A stretch of DNA of 64,000 nt from Pomphorhynchus laevis. Taxonomy: Eukaryota; Acanthocephala; Palaeacanthocephala; Echinorhynchida; Pomphorhynchidae. Positions 1 to 14,100 of the stretch are shown here, piece by piece. How positions within the stretch are numbered: position 1 is the stretch's first letter; each line of letters begins with the position of its first letter. The DNA lies in assembly GCA_012934845.2 (NCBI GenBank), contig WNNJ02000768.1, positions 37,436 through 101,435 on the forward strand, read 5' to 3'. The position numbers were made by a program, and so were the translations under genes. Below the pieces are notes generated by a model. That model ran no database searches. It was given only the letters and a program-made list of their open reading frames with translations, and had not been told where the DNA came from.

Positions 1-80
1 AACTTTTAAATTTCGGTTTAACAAACTATTAGTTTTCCAATTTACTTAATTAAGTTGGTTGTTGAAAAAATGACAATAAC

Positions 81-318
81 TTAATCAAAACTATCGTTAG
101 CTAAGACCATCGTATTTTCCTTGATATCTTCTGATCCACGAGCATTCATTTCATTTCCGCCAGATTTTACTTTTCTTCGATCCCGTGTATTCCAAAATCC
201 GGAAAGTTTATGCTCCTTCGTTTTGACTCGCCAGAAGCAAACCATTACAAAAATCAGAACAGTCCAAATGATTAGCAGAGAAATCAAAATAATTAATATA
301 CGATTTAGAACAGTTTTA
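81..318 (-). CDS. Candidate alternative last exon: transmembrane segment and cytoplasmic tail
   Basis: A possible acceptor ACTAAACAG|T lies at 321-319. The phase fits the alternative donor at 2556 exactly (GA + T = Asp), and the frame stays open to TAA at 83-81. The product starts KTVLNR, then one long hydrophobic stretch (about 21 residues, ending FVMVCFW), then a basic then acidic tail of about 50 residues (WRVKTKEHK ... VLANDSFD). This is the layout of a type I single-pass receptor end. The full protein would be 575 residues. What I see is phase fit plus a transmembrane segment; that it is spliced is inference. Confidence 0.55.
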
Positions 319-1716
319 CTGTTTAGTATAATATTCATTGACGCAAGACAGTCTAACAGATAAAGGACTGAACTTATATCCAAAATTATATTTGTCCTTT
401 CAAACTTTTCGATTATAAACTTAGTTTGTTAATGTTATGATCATTTCATTTCGCGGAACTAATCTCCATAATGTAGACTTGATTTAGTCACTTAGAAAAT
501 ATATTTGGTTCGCTATATATATTCGTCAATTTGAAACATATTTTATTCGACTGCTATAAATCCGTAAATGATTTAATTATTGACGCATTTCGACAGAAAC
601 CACATGTTGAGATTTTGAAGTAATTACTTTTCCTTTCTGCTTGAATAGTGCGTCGAAGCGAGTAAATGAATTCTGTATTTTGTTTAATAAAATATATGTG
701 CATTATGCCCCGAAGACACTTTTAGATATTTCTTATCACCACCTTTAAAAACGCATTAATTTATTCAATATATTTATTTCATCAACGGCAAATAGTATGG
801 CAATTTTCCTATAGAATAGAAAAATCAAATTATCCAATGCATAAGTTAATTTTAAATTCGTTTTCAGCAATGATATATAGATTATATATTTAGCTTCATT
901 AAACAATGTTTTTTAGTAAAACAGCTGTCTAATTAGACTTGATAAAATAATCTAATATGTTCGTAAAAGTGGAAATACAATTTAAGGAGAAAACTCTTAA
1001 CAAAATATTATTTTATTTAATTAAAAAATATATATACTAATTTAATGTCATTTGTGTATTGAATTTTGAAGTAACATCAGAATTCGCTGAAATTATCATT
1101 TTAATATGGTATCGTGCATCTTGAAAATTTGAACCACTAATAGTTTTTTTAATTAGACAAAATCCAACTTTTATCGACATTTTAATGCCAATATATTTCT
1201 TTAACTAGCAACGTCAGTACCTCACTAAGAAGAATGTTATTGTAGACATTAGTAGACAATTTTCCAAAAGCACTTTAAGATAGTGTCTAGTAAAAGTATT
1301 TCTCGCTATTAGTTTGATATCGATACGAATTTGCAACATTATGTAATGAACAAAAGTTAAGTATTACGACGTACGATTAAAGTAGGCTTGAACAGCCTTT
1401 ATCAAAATTGGTTCTATTATATAAAGCTTAGTTGATCTCGGCATGTTATATTTAATATAGATTTGCAATTAGGCGGTTATAAGTTATTTGTTATTACATA
1501 ATATGTTATTATCAATTCACAAGTCGGAAAACGCAGAATTGCCATACCAGTATTCGCGGTCTGAATATTGCAATGTAGAAACATTGGGAAAGTGGAAAAT
1601 TAAAAAAATGCATTTTTTGTATTATATTTAAATTTATTTATATATACGAACTTTAAATATAATTTTGTGACTTCACTTTTAATTTAATATATTTAATCAT
1701 GTGTTCAAAAAAACTG

Positions 1717-1742
1717 TTGCCTTGGTTCAAAAACCAAGGCAA
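1717..1742. repeat. Short perfect hairpin, arms 11, loop 4
   Basis: TTGCCTTGGTT, loop CAAA, AACCAAGGCAA. It is not next to a gene end, so a terminator role is unlikely. Confidence 0.85.
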
Positions 1743-1831
1743 TATAATTTCTAAAATTGTATTTGCAAAGTGTTGTGTTATAGCATACAATTGTTAAACA
1801 GTTGTTTTAACAAATTTTGGAATCTTATCAA

Positions 1832-1858
1832 ATCACTGATTTTATCAAAATCAGTGAT
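1832..1858. repeat. Short perfect hairpin, arms 12, loop 3
   Basis: ATCACTGATTTT, loop ATC, AAAATCAGTGAT. Confidence 0.85.
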
Positions 1859-2360
1859 AATTAAATTAATTAATAATTAATTAAATCAAATTAATTAATA
1901 GTTATTTTTATTTTTTGTTATTAACCTATAGATTAACGTGAGAAATAACATATCCGATCTCCTTCTCTATTTTCAACTTCCACTTCGCCAGTTAAAATAA
2001 TTATGAAATCGAGCTGCAATCAATCATTTATTTTTGGTCTATCCATCACTCTTAATTATGAAAGAATTCACTTTAAAATCACATTTAAATGTATTTTTTT
2101 GATAGTTGAACTGTTATAAAACTAAAGACTTCACTCTTGACATCCGTCGATTACTCATTTGTAGGATTATTTAAGATCATATTTTAAATGTTGTTTGTGT
2201 ATGCTTTAAATATCAAATCCACATAGTGTCTTGCTTATCCGACTGTGTGCTTATCCGAATATAATAATAACCTTTGTATACATTGCTAGAAGGATTTAAT
2301 AACTTTAAACGGTATCTTCAAAAAAGGCAGGATGCTTGAAAGCGTATGCCCTAAATGTCA

Positions 2361-2393
2361 CCGTTAACAATTTCCTAGAGACATTGTTAACGG
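2361..2393. repeat. Short perfect hairpin, arms 11, loop 11
   Basis: CCGTTAACAAT and ATTGTTAACGG. Outside it the pairing goes on imperfectly (TATGCC with GGCATA). Confidence 0.8.
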
Positions 2394-2504
2394 ATGGCAT
2401 ATTTATGTCCTCCGTTATAACAATAAAAACCTTAGTAACTAATTGATGAATAAATTTTATTCATTGTGTTGATTAATCAATCCTGTACACAAAATAGGAA
2501 AACT

Positions 2505-2510
2505 TTTATT
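2505..2510 (-). promoter_or_regulatory. Poly(A) signal AATAAA after the short-form stop
   Basis: AATAAA lies on the minus strand 42 bases beyond the TAA of exon 9. It would end a transcript that keeps the stop at 2552 and so supports a secreted form. Confidence 0.5.
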
Positions 2511-2551
2511 TAACAAAATCACTTTAATATATACAATAGATACAGAAACAT

Positions 2552-2808
2552 TTACTCATAAACTCTAAGATCGCACAAATTGCTGTAGTTTTGAGATGTA
2601 GATTGTCGTTGTATAAATAAATATCTACCCCATACTGGTATTCGACATTGAAAGTGAAGTTGGACATGTGTATTATTTGAAAATATATCTGTCTGGTCGT
2701 CTACGCGATACGTGGCACAAAGTTGTTGTCCAAACTGCTTAGTATAAGGAACCACATCAACAAATATTGCATACTTCTCATGTATCACATGACGATCAAC
2801 AATAGTAG
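2552..2808 (-). CDS. Exon 9: second half of D3 and stop (secreted form)
   Basis: The acceptor is TTTTTAG|CTACT (phase 1). It encodes TIVDRHVIHEKYAIFVDVV, a Cys-containing middle, then GRYLFIQRQ and SNLCDLRVYE, followed by TAA at 2554-2552. The last bases read TATGAGTAAATG, so the stop lies inside a usable GA|GTAAAT donor whose exon would end at 2556, in phase 2. Confidence 0.8.
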
Positions 2809-5800
2809 CTAAAAATCAAACTCAATAAACACGCAGATTCTAATATTTAAAACATATATTAATCCTAAAATATTTAAGAATAATTATAATATTTAGCGAC
2901 AGTTAACCGCTGAATATGGAATATCGAAACATCGAGATAAATGGGTTTTATAATTATAGCTAAATATTTGAATTAAAATTTACGTCAAAATATTTTCAGA
3001 CCTAAATCTAAAGTTATTTCCAATAAAACAAATAATTTAATTTAGTAACTTAATTATTTATTAATTTAATAAGCTATTTTTAATAATAATTTTTTTAAGT
3101 AATTAGTTATTCAGCTTTTCTAATAAGTTAATAATTTAATTTATTATCGCATTATTATTTGATAAAAATTTCATATTCTTATTGTTAATAATTAAATTAA
3201 AAATATTTAAATTATTAATATTGTTTTAATATAATGTTTAAATTATTTAAAATATTTAAGTTATCATACAAAATATATTCATCTCCACAGTAAATATGCA
3301 TACGCTAAATTATTATTTAAACAGTTATGTGATATATACCTATTCGTTTCTCCTCAATAATTGCTCCAGATACTCGTCGAATAATACCAAGGTCGATCAG
3401 CCATCTTTGCTTGTTAGTATCTTTTAATCCGATTAGGCAACTTTCGAAATCCAATTTTAATCCAGGTATCCAACGAATTTTCGCAAATAGATTGTTTTTC
3501 TTAGAGGTTCGTCGTTTTCTTGATATCAACTTCTTTCTTGTAAGTGTCCATTTCGGTTTGCCAAATGCGACATTCTCAACTATGACATATAATCCTGATT
3601 AGGGCAAGTAAATTGTAATTAATTAGATTACCGCATGTGCTTCCTTCATTTAATCGAAAATATCCTTTGTCACACTTACCTTAATATATTTAGAAAATGT
3701 TAATATATTTCTACTAACTTCAAGTTATGTTAAATAGGTTTTTGAATGTAATATTTTCCTTGTTGTATTTATAATATCAAATACTCGGCGCATTCACGAG
3801 CGACTTTATTGGGATAAACTCGCATTAATTCTCGCATTATAAACTCGCATTATTGGGATAAGTCGCTCGCATTCACGAGCGACTTATCATTGGATGTAAT
3901 TCTACATTTTTACAAACAAAATGGATCCACGAACAAATCAATATCATTACAAATTGCAATTGCTTACAGTATGTCATTGAAGTATTTTTTTAACTAAATA
4001 ATTTTGGCAATATGTCAAACAAATTACTTGTGAAAGTAATAATTAAAAATACTATTAATATTTAACGTAATATTTAAAAATACTATTAAATTTGAATACT
4101 ATTTGATATAATTATTTAATATTAACATAGTCGTTAAAATGTAAATACAAAATGTTTTAATACATTTCAAAATTTAATAAAGGTTTTTTATATAATATAA
4201 ATCAATTAAAAAAGTTTTGATTCCGAATAAACGATAATATTTATATTATAACAGTATAAAATATGTCTTTATAATTTTATTAATATAAAAGGAATATAAC
4301 ATGTATTATGATGTAATATAACGTTTTACAGAATAAATTTAATGTATTTCTAATTGATATCTAATTAGTCAGATAATTAAATCATAAAATAAAATTTACT
4401 ATTCAGTTTAATAAACTTTATTAATCACTCTACACCTAATATTATTTTATAATTAATTTTATATTTTGTTATATTTTGTTATTTTAGTTATTCAAAATTT
4501 ATTTAATAATTTAAATTTTAAAAATTACGTGAAGTTTCTTAATTTGGATCAATACCGCAGAAAAGTTTGATAATTACCTGTATGCGGGCAACCGTAGATG
4601 CCAATACGCATTCCAGGCCGATTGTTCCATTTGATTGGATGAAATCTGATATATCTCGTGACCAACTGCCTATTAAGAAAATGAATGCGTTCTGAAAACT
4701 TGTCAACGTTTCCTTCGAATATCTAAATTAAATCGTAAAACGTTATTGAGAAAGCATGTGTGTTCGGGATTAAACATTTTTTGAAAATCACTTTTCACCG
4801 TAATTAGTTAATTTATTATCAAATAATTATTTATTTCAGCAGTCCTGAGATTCGGCAGTCGTAAGATCTCAGTCTCGAGATTTTTGATCGGCGGATAATA
4901 TAGCAAATTTTGTTGCAACCGAATATTGTCTGAAATCAAAAACCAAGATAGATATATTCAAAATTTAAAGGTAGAACTCCGGGATGAGTTCCACCTTATT
5001 TTCTTAGTGATAATTCTTCACGTTGTGCTAATTTGTGTTTATTAATTATCGGATTGAGTTTTATAGCAAAGTAGATTCGATAGATGCAACTTATCGACTG
5101 TCTCCAGCTTGTCAGGTCTCATATTATGGAAAACAACATTTTAATGAAAAATGTTCGCAGTCTTAAGAGTGCCGATTAGCGGATTGTGCCACTTACTTAG
5201 TAATCGCTGCTTTTGCAGATTTTACGGAAGACATTGTGCTTATTTGTGGCACATGTGGCTGTACAGATTCTAAATCGGAAATGTTGATAGATATAGACAT
5301 AATCTTGAACATTTGATTTACTTGAATATTTGAACATTTGTAATCTTGAACATTTACTTAAATATTTGAACATTTGTAATCTTGAACATTTGTAAACTAT
5401 GAACTGCATTGTAAATGCAGTTCATAGTTGCATCGTTAATGCATTGTAAATGCAAATGTATTGTAAATCTTGTATATTACCATATGGTTGTGACCGTAAT
5501 GGGATTTAGAACTACATATCTCATATAATTATTCTCAAAATTATGATAAGTATGATAATTAGAGATAATTTGTTTAAACAAATGACTTTTTATAATAAAA
5601 ATTTATTCTTTCCACAGTTAGAAAGGAGCAACTTTGTAAAAGTTGACCAACTTTTGCGAAATTAGATGAAAGCAAATAAATGATATCCACTATGTTATCA
5701 GGCTGATTGATAATCTAGGCTAATCAATATCTAGGTTAGTTTCGTTATTATTAAAAATAATTAATTATAATTCCATGTATATTTTAAATACTTTTAATTT

Positions 5801-7731
5801 TATTGTGATACATTTAATATAGTAGATTTAAACATTTAAACTTTTGGCAGTATAAATACAATTTAATAATTCCCCGGATTTTTCTTTATCGTATTTCTTT
5901 TTCTTCAAAAATTATAATTTACAAAAATAATAATCTTATAGAAATAGCGATTTGGAGTGACAACGGTAGGAATAAAAACAGATTTTTAAGGAATATTAAA
6001 TTGAAACCCATATGATATTATAGCTTCCGTTATATAGTAGATTAAATAGAATATAATTTATATTTTTAATAATAAATGCCTTTTTTGACCAGCCATATTG
6101 ACGAGCAATAAAATTTAAAATTCAATTAGTACATTATATTGGTCTACCTCACTTCAAAGACGCATGTTCGATGAAAGAAAATACTTTCTACTATTGTCGA
6201 CGGAACGTGGAAACCATTAAATAAGCTCCCAAGTCAAATTTTTTTTGCCCCTAGAGTTTACTTTCTGGAGAAAATCCTACGAAATGTTGTAATGGACTGA
6301 ACTCAGTATAATTTTAACTTTTTTAATTCCATATTTTGCATTTTTATCTAGCCTGTACGAGTTTCGCTCTATTTTGCCACTGTTGTATAAAATAAAATAA
6401 ATAAACGGGAGGTGGGTCTTTTGAGCAATTTTTGACAATATAGGTAATTCTTCTTGCTGCGTTCCTCTTGTACAAGCTAAAACACTACAATTCTAAAATA
6501 AACCTAGGAGCTGATATAAAGATGTTAAACAACAAAGGACATATGACTAATTCTTGTGGTACTCCTAAGGTGATATGACGGGAGACGATTCACATTGACA
6601 TGCACGAATAGCAACAGATAATCTATAAGAAAATATTGAATCCAGCGTATATTGAAGCGATTAACTTTATAATAATAAATGTCTTTTTTTTGGACAGCCA
6701 TCTATGGTTGGCGAGCAATAAAATATAAAATTCAATTAGTACATTATATTCGAACAATTGATCAAAAAATGAGAAAAAACTAAAATATAAAATTAAATCA
6801 TCACATTAAATTCGTACAATTAACCAGAAAGAGAAAAAAGAAAAAAAAACTGACTATTGAGTCTTAGTTTTGATAAAATAGATGAAAATATATGGACCAA
6901 TAATTTAGAATTTATTGAATACTGTGAATTAAGAAAGCTGCTATCAAAAGGGTAAACCAACGACAAAAATAAAATTTACAATTCGTTATATAATAACTTA
7001 AATGCTTACTTTGATAAGTTGATTAATAATAAAGGCTTAAATACATCAAAGATAAACATTTGGAAAGATTATATATTTGATAAAATTATAAATAAAATGA
7101 AACTAACAAACAATTATAAAAGAAAGATAACATTAATAAAGATATGTATAAAGAACTTACTAAATTAAAGTATAACTATATAATAACAACTATTGATAAA
7201 GCTAGTAATAACTTTGTCTTCATATGCAAAAAGCTTTATTATGATATACTGATGAAAGAGGTTAATTATAATGATTTGAATGTAAATCCAGCATATGAAC
7301 GTAGTGAGTTAAGTTTAGAAACAATTATTACAAGTCACTGTTCTATAATGGATAAAAAGGGTATAAAGGTTGAATCAGATAATAAAACTATACCTATATT
7401 ATATTGGAATCCAAAATTACATAAAAATCCAATAAAACCTAGGTTCATATAAAGTGCGTTTAAATGTACATTAAAACCACTTTCTGTTTATATGAATAAA
7501 ATACTTAAAGTAATTAAAGCATACATCAAAAAATATTGTAAAGTAATCGAAATTAATACTGGTATAAAACACTATTTCAGTATTAATTCTACAAAAGAAT
7601 TTTTAGAACAGACAAAAGGAATAAATTTTCAAAATATAAATACATACGATTTTAGTACGCTTTATACAAATCTAGATTTAGTAGATATTAAAGAAGCGTT
7701 AGTAAAATTAATTAATCTTATATTCGGAAAA

Positions 7732-7814
<83 letters not shown>

Positions 7815-8093
7815 ATGAAGTGTAGAAAACAGGCAAAGACACTTATAATTTATTTAAACGTTTCGTCCTTTATAGGGACTTCGTCAGTATATTGTATAGA
7901 ACTTAATATAACCAAATATAAGACAAATTTGTCTTATATTTGGTTATATTAAGTTCTATACAATATACTGACGAAGTCCCTATAAAGGACGAAACGTTTA
8001 AATAAATTATAAGTGTCTTTGCCTGTTTTCTACACTTCATTAAATATATAATCGTATCCTTATGGATCCAGGCACGCAGCTTGAACTCAATCA

Positions 8094-8175
<82 letters not shown>

Positions 8176-11100
8176 TTTAATGTCTATCTAACAAAAATCA
8201 AACCATCAAGTAATCATAAATATATTGATAAAATTAAATTATTAGAATCCTTAAATATTCTGATAAATCAAAATTATTTAAAAGTAGGGACATCTATATT
8301 TAGACAAGTAAAATGTGTTCCAATGGGAGGCAATAGTAGCTCAATTATAGCTGACTTGCTTTTAAGCTTTATAGAATATGAATTTGTTCATAACTGTGTA
8401 AAAATTAATCTAAACTATATAAATATATGAAATATGTTTCGATACATTGATGATATATGTGTATTTAATTTTAATAATTTTTATTAAATTAGTGAACAAA
8501 TTTATCCAGAAAGCCTTATTCTTAACAAAACCAATATTAATGATAAAGAAGGTGTATATCTAGATATGAACATTAAATTAACATTAACTAAAACTACTAT
8601 TAATTTATATCGTAAAGATGGCATATTTAAATTTACAAGAAACATATTTTTGCATGAGCATTCACGCATATTATATAATATAAAATATAATTCATTAAAT
8701 AATGAAATTTTAAGAATTGCAACAATTTCTAATGATATTGGCTTTCTTCAAAATCATTTAAATAATTTAATAGATACATATTTTAAACTAAATTACTATA
8801 AAAATAACATCAAGCAGAAAATCGTAAAATATATAGATCAACACAATAATATAAAGAATAAATTTAAACTCTTAAGTGGCAAATTTTTATGGATGGATAA
8901 TATTAATAATATACTTTGTATTAGAATAAGATACTAGATAGTTTTATCAGAGGAAATACATCATGAGCATGTATTTGGCCCCGCTGCTATGTTGGGTAGA
9001 GGAGTTAGGGCCCGAATCCTGATAGCATAGCAGTTCCTTCTGATGACCTCTTATTCTTATTCTGATACAACGTCTGTTATTTATTAGTCAATTCATAAAA
9101 ATGACGTTTATTTTAGATTTCAATTTTTTATTTTAAGTTGATTTAAATTTTCTAAAAAATCTTATAACAATTATTTATTTTATTATTTAATTATTAAATT
9201 TTGATTTAGCATTATTATGTTTTGTTTATTTTATAATTATATTAAATACGTAGACTCAGTTAGCTGATTTGATTTAATTTAATGAAATTTTCAACTTATG
9301 CGCGTTCTTAATTAGAAGTTTCGCCTATTAAAAGATGGAGAAGTATCAGTAAATTAAAATAATTAAAAATAAATCGTTTTTTTATATCTTCAATTTTATT
9401 TTTATGGATGGATAATAAATAATATACTTTGTATTAGAATAAGATACTAGATAGTTATTTCAGAGGAAATACATCATTAGCATGTATTTGGCCCCGCTGC
9501 TATGTTGGGTAGAGGTGTTAGGGGCCGAAACCTGATAGCATAGCAGTTCCTTCTGATGACCTCTAATTCTTATTCTGATTCAACGTCTGTTTTTTAATAG
9601 TCAATTCATAAAAAATGACTTTTAAATTTCAATTTTTATTTTAACTTGATTTAAATTATATAAAATCTTATAACATTTATTTATTTTATTATTTAATTAT
9701 TAAATTTTGATTTAGCATTATTATGTTTTGTTTATTTTATAATTATATTAAATACGTAGACTCAGTTAGCTGATTTAATTCATATCATCAGGAGCAGGAA
9801 TTTGGAGTAATACGGATAGCCTTTCGAGGTCCGGCTTCAGTTACCTTGTGTGACCAAATATCCCAACAGTTTTTCTTCAGTCAGCCCAAACTTGCATTTT
9901 TGCTCATTTAATGTCACAGGCCAATCTGTGAATGATTAATATTATTAAATGATTATCACTAATCATTTAATATGATTAGTGATATTTAATATTATCATTA
10001 TTAAATGATTTCTTCAAAATCATTTAAATAATTTAATAGATACATATTTTAAACTAGGTTAAGTTTAAAATATGAGGAAAGCAGGTATTTGCCCCCCCCC
10101 TGCTACGTTGGGTAGAGAAGTTTGGGGCCGAAACCTGATAACATTACGGTTCCTCCTGACGATATCTAATTCTTAATTCTTATACAACGTCTGTTATCTA
10201 TTAGTCAATTCATAAAAATTGATTTTTATTTTTAATTACTGTTTAAAATTCATCTTGATATAAATTATATAAAATCTTATAACAATTATTTATTATTAAT
10301 TAATTTTTTTATTATTTAACTATTTAACTTTTATTTTGCATTATTTTTAATTTGCAATATAAAATACGTAGACTCAGTTAGCTTATTTAATTATAATATT
10401 TTCGTTTACTTCATCATCCCCTTCATATCTTCAATTAAAATTGCACGGTACTGAATATTCGTCGTCCAGAGCACCACGCAGTCCTCGTCATTGCACGAAC
10501 TTTGGCCTGCATTCCTGTCCCTGCAGCTAAGCTAGCAATGATATCCTAATTTTTCATTGTTCAAACGTCGGCTACGTGGTTTGGACTTCATCACATCATT
10601 CGTTAAATTTTTTGTTTATTTTAGTGGATTTGTAAACGGCCTGTCTTCACGAATCACTTAAAACATTAATAAATCTATATATCTTATAGCTTTGTAATCG
10701 ACGAATTAATCTTCCTTTTTGACTAATATAAACTAATATTAATATTTATATTCATAAACTAATATTAAGCCGAAAAGTCTCCGTTAAATCACCAATTTAA
10801 AAATAACTCAAGTTCTTCGCGTCGGTTTCGTAATCCGCGTGTACGTAAAACAATAAAACATTAATAAATCATAAGTTAATGTATTAAAACATTAATAAAT
10901 CTATCTATATCATTTCATATCATTTTTTCATGATATGTCATAATTTCGTAATAAAACTATTATTACGATAATATTAAATAAGAAAAATTAGTTGTATACT
11001 ACCCCACCCATTATATCCTCAATAAAAATACTTGAAATGCAATGCTTCTGGATTAAATAAAGACAACGTATTTGTATTTTTTATCAAAACGTTCTTTATC

Positions 11101-14100
11101 ATTCATTTTCACATGTCTGAGAGAAATATCATAAAACTATAGACGATAGTTTTTTATACATCAAACTTGAGCTATTAATTTATCAGATTTGTTTTGTAAT
11201 TCTAAAATTTAATTAAATGGTGAACTTGGAAATTTACTCAAAACTGTAATTCTGCCATTTTAATTATTTGAAAAATTTTATATGACTGTATTATTTTATG
11301 TGACTGTATTATTTGAAAACATTTATGCGGTATTTGACTTCTACACGGAAGAATACTAATTTATTTCTTTGTACATTTACCTCAAATCTGCTTCACATTA
11401 TTAGTTTGTCGGATTTATTTAAATCATTTTACTTTTTTGATATAAAACAGTGGGTTTCGTTATCAGTCGTATTTGCACATACCATGATTGTTCTTGTAGC
11501 AACTCAAAAATATTTGGTTTTGAGCGAGCCGTGAAGGCGGTCTGAAGCTCATTTTTAGATAACCCGAGGTGTTCTGCAGGCAAGTTTTGCCATTTGCAAT
11601 CTCTAGATGTATCGAGGTCTAAAAGTAGATCTCTATCCAAAACGCTAAGTCTTGAACGCCTTCCTCGCGGTTACTGATACAGAACGTATCAGTAACCGCT
11701 ACTGATAGCAGCGGTTTTACTATTATCACGGATGACTGATGGAGTTGATGATCGAATTAAATCAGCTAACTGAGTCTATTTAATATAATTATAAAATAAA
11801 CAAAACATAATAATTATTATTATTTAATAATTAAATAATAAAATTAATAATTGATTTTAGATTTTCTATAATTTAAATCAAGTTAAAATAAAAAATTAAA
11901 ATTTAAAATAAACGTCATTTTTATGAATTGACTAATAAATAACAGACGTTGTATCATAATAAGAATTAGAGGTAATCAGGAGGAACTGCTATGCTATCAG
12001 GTTTCAGCCGTTAACTCCTCTACCCAACATAGCAGCGGGGCCAAATACCTGCTTTCCTCATATTTTAAACTTAACCTAGTTTAAAATATGTATCTATTAA
12101 ATTATTTAAATGATTTTGAAGAAAGCCAATATCGTTACAAATTGTTGCAATTCTTAAAATTTCATTATTTAATGTATTATATTTTATATTATATGGTATG
12201 CATGAATGCTCATGCAAAAATATGTTTCTTGTAAATTTAAATATGTCATCTTTACGATATAAATTAAAAGTAGTTTTGATTGATGTTAATTAAATGTTCA
12301 TATCTAGATATACACCGTTTTATCATTAATATTGGTTTTGCTAAGAATAAGGCTTTCTGGATAAATGTGCTCACTAATTGAATAAAAATTATTAGAATTG
12401 AATATACATATATCATCAATGTATCGAAACATATATTTCATATATTTACATAGTTTAGATTTAGTTTTTACACAGTTGTGAACAAATTCATATACTATAA
12501 AGCTTAAAAACAAGTCAGCTATAATTGGGCTACTATTACCACCCATTGGAACACCTTTTACTTGTCTAAATATAGATGTCCCTACTTTTAAATAATTTTG
12601 ATTTATCAAAATATTTAAGGATTCTATTAATTCAATTTTATCCATATATTTATATTTATTTGATGGCTTAATTTTTGTTAGATAGGCGTTATAATTATTA
12701 TAACATATATATGTATATCTTTTTCCGAATATAAGGTTAATTAATTTTACTAACGCTTCTTTAATATCTACTAAATCTAGATTTGTATAAAGCGTACTAA
12801 AATCGTATGTATTTATATTTTGAAAATTTATTCCTTTTGTCTGTTCTAAAAATTCTTTTGTAGAATTAATACTGAAATAGTGTTTTATACCAGTATTAAT
12901 TTCGATTACCTTGCAATATTTTTTAAAATGTGCTTTAATTACTTTAAGTATTTTATTCATATAGACAGAAAGTGGTTTTAATGTACATTTAAACGCACTA
13001 CATATGAACCTAGGTTTTATTGGATTTTTATGTAATTTTGGATTTTAATATAATATAGGTATAGTTTTATTATCTAATTCAACCTTTATACCCTTTTTAT
13101 CCATTATAGAACAGTGACTTGTAATAATTGTTTCTAAACTCAACTCACTACGTTCATATGTTGGATTTACATTTAAATCATTAGAATTAACCTCTTTCAT
13201 TAGTATATCATAATAAAGCTTTTTGCATATGAAGACAAAGTTATTACTAGCTTTATCAATAGTTGTTATTATATAGTTACCTTTAATTTAGTAAGTTCTT
13301 TATACATATCTTTATTAATTTTATCTTTCCTTTTATAATTGTTTGTTATTTTCATTTTATTTTTAATTTTATCAAATATATAATCTTTCCAAATGTTAAT
13401 CTTAGATATATTCGAGCTTTCACTATTAATCAGCTTACTAAAGTAATCATTTAAGTTATTATATAACGAATTGTAAATTTTATTTTTGTCGTTGTTATTA
13501 TTTAATCTATATTTATACCCTTTTGATAGCAGCTTTCTTAATTCACAATTTTCAATTAATTCTAGATTATGGGTACATATATGTTCATTTATTTTATCAA
13601 AACTAAGACTTTTACAATTGCATTCTGTTTCCATTATGTTTCTAATATTATCGTTACATATTGATTTTAATTCTTTATTATAATTACAAATTTTTCGTCC
13701 TAATGGTGGTAGGAGTTTATACCTTATTTTAGGAATATATTTACTTAAATCTGACCCTATTATTTCTTTACTTTTAGAATTATTTAAAAATCCGGCTATA
13801 TTTATGTTATCTATACATTTATTAATGAAGTTTATGGTTAATGTATATTTTCTATTGTTATTATTTACATTTATTGTACGATTATGGTATTTTGTATTAC
13901 AATAACTGTCTATTATACAACTTAGCCTATCATAGTCGTTAATTAATTTTTGATTTATTGAACATATGATATCTTTAGAAAAACTTCTTATATTTACATA
14001 AAGATCTTTTAGCTTATTATCACTTAAAAGTTGTTTTAATATTTCTAATTGTTCATTTATATACATATCTTTTTTAATATTTTTAACTCTATTTTTCCTA

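Larger units (their letters stand above)
319..2504. other. Possible last intron / 3' flank, no gene seen
   Basis: AT-rich sequence without coding signal on either strand. It holds two perfect short hairpins (1717-1742, 1832-1858) and one with longer outer arms (2361-2393), listed separately. Confidence 0.5.
7805..8050. repeat. Perfect palindrome, arms about 123 bp, no loop
   Basis: The centre is AGACAAA|TTTGTCT at 7927/7928. By eye every base from 7805 to 8050 pairs. Each arm contains one hammerhead-like core in the same relation to the centre. Confidence 0.9.
7734..8174. mobile_element. Insertion in N1: (TA)n - inverted PLE-end palindrome - (TA)n
   Basis: TA tracts at 7734-7811 and 8098-8174 bracket a 123-bp-arm palindrome and about 45 unique bases. 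Sister copies have only a short tatacatatatatg here. The tract grew, and a foreign inverted terminal segment landed in it. Its arms carry GACGAAGTCC and GGACGAAACG, words typical of Penelope-like element ends. Confidence 0.7.
6855..9275 (+). mobile_element. Naiad-type Penelope-like element, copy N1 (5'-truncated, interrupted)
   Basis: It begins inside the linker between endonuclease and reverse transcriptase (SLSFDKI) and runs through the RT to the 3' end (ACTCAGTTAGCTGATTT). RT landmarks: IITTIDKASNNFVFICK, YWNPKLHKNP, YDFSTLYTNLD (first catalytic Asp), GGNSSSIIADL and YIDDICVF (catalytic pair). The reading frame is broken in several places. At 7734-8174 the RT is interrupted by two (TA)n tracts holding a long palindrome. 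The 3' UTR carries the conserved paired motif at 8977-9033. It lies in intron 6 of the discoidin gene. Confidence 0.85.

Noticed and set aside
81-383. Stand-alone 100-residue membrane protein
   Set aside because: There is no ATG at the start of the frame. A phase-matched acceptor at 319-321 and the signal-peptide gene on the same strand make an alternative last exon more likely.
2552-2788. Separate small gene at the end of D3
   Set aside because: It lacks an ATG start and joins exon 8 in phase across a good acceptor, completing the fucolectin-like domain.
7492-8430. Frames with long I-Y-I-Y stretches in Naiad N1
   Set aside because: They are translations of the inserted (TA)n tracts, not part of the RT.
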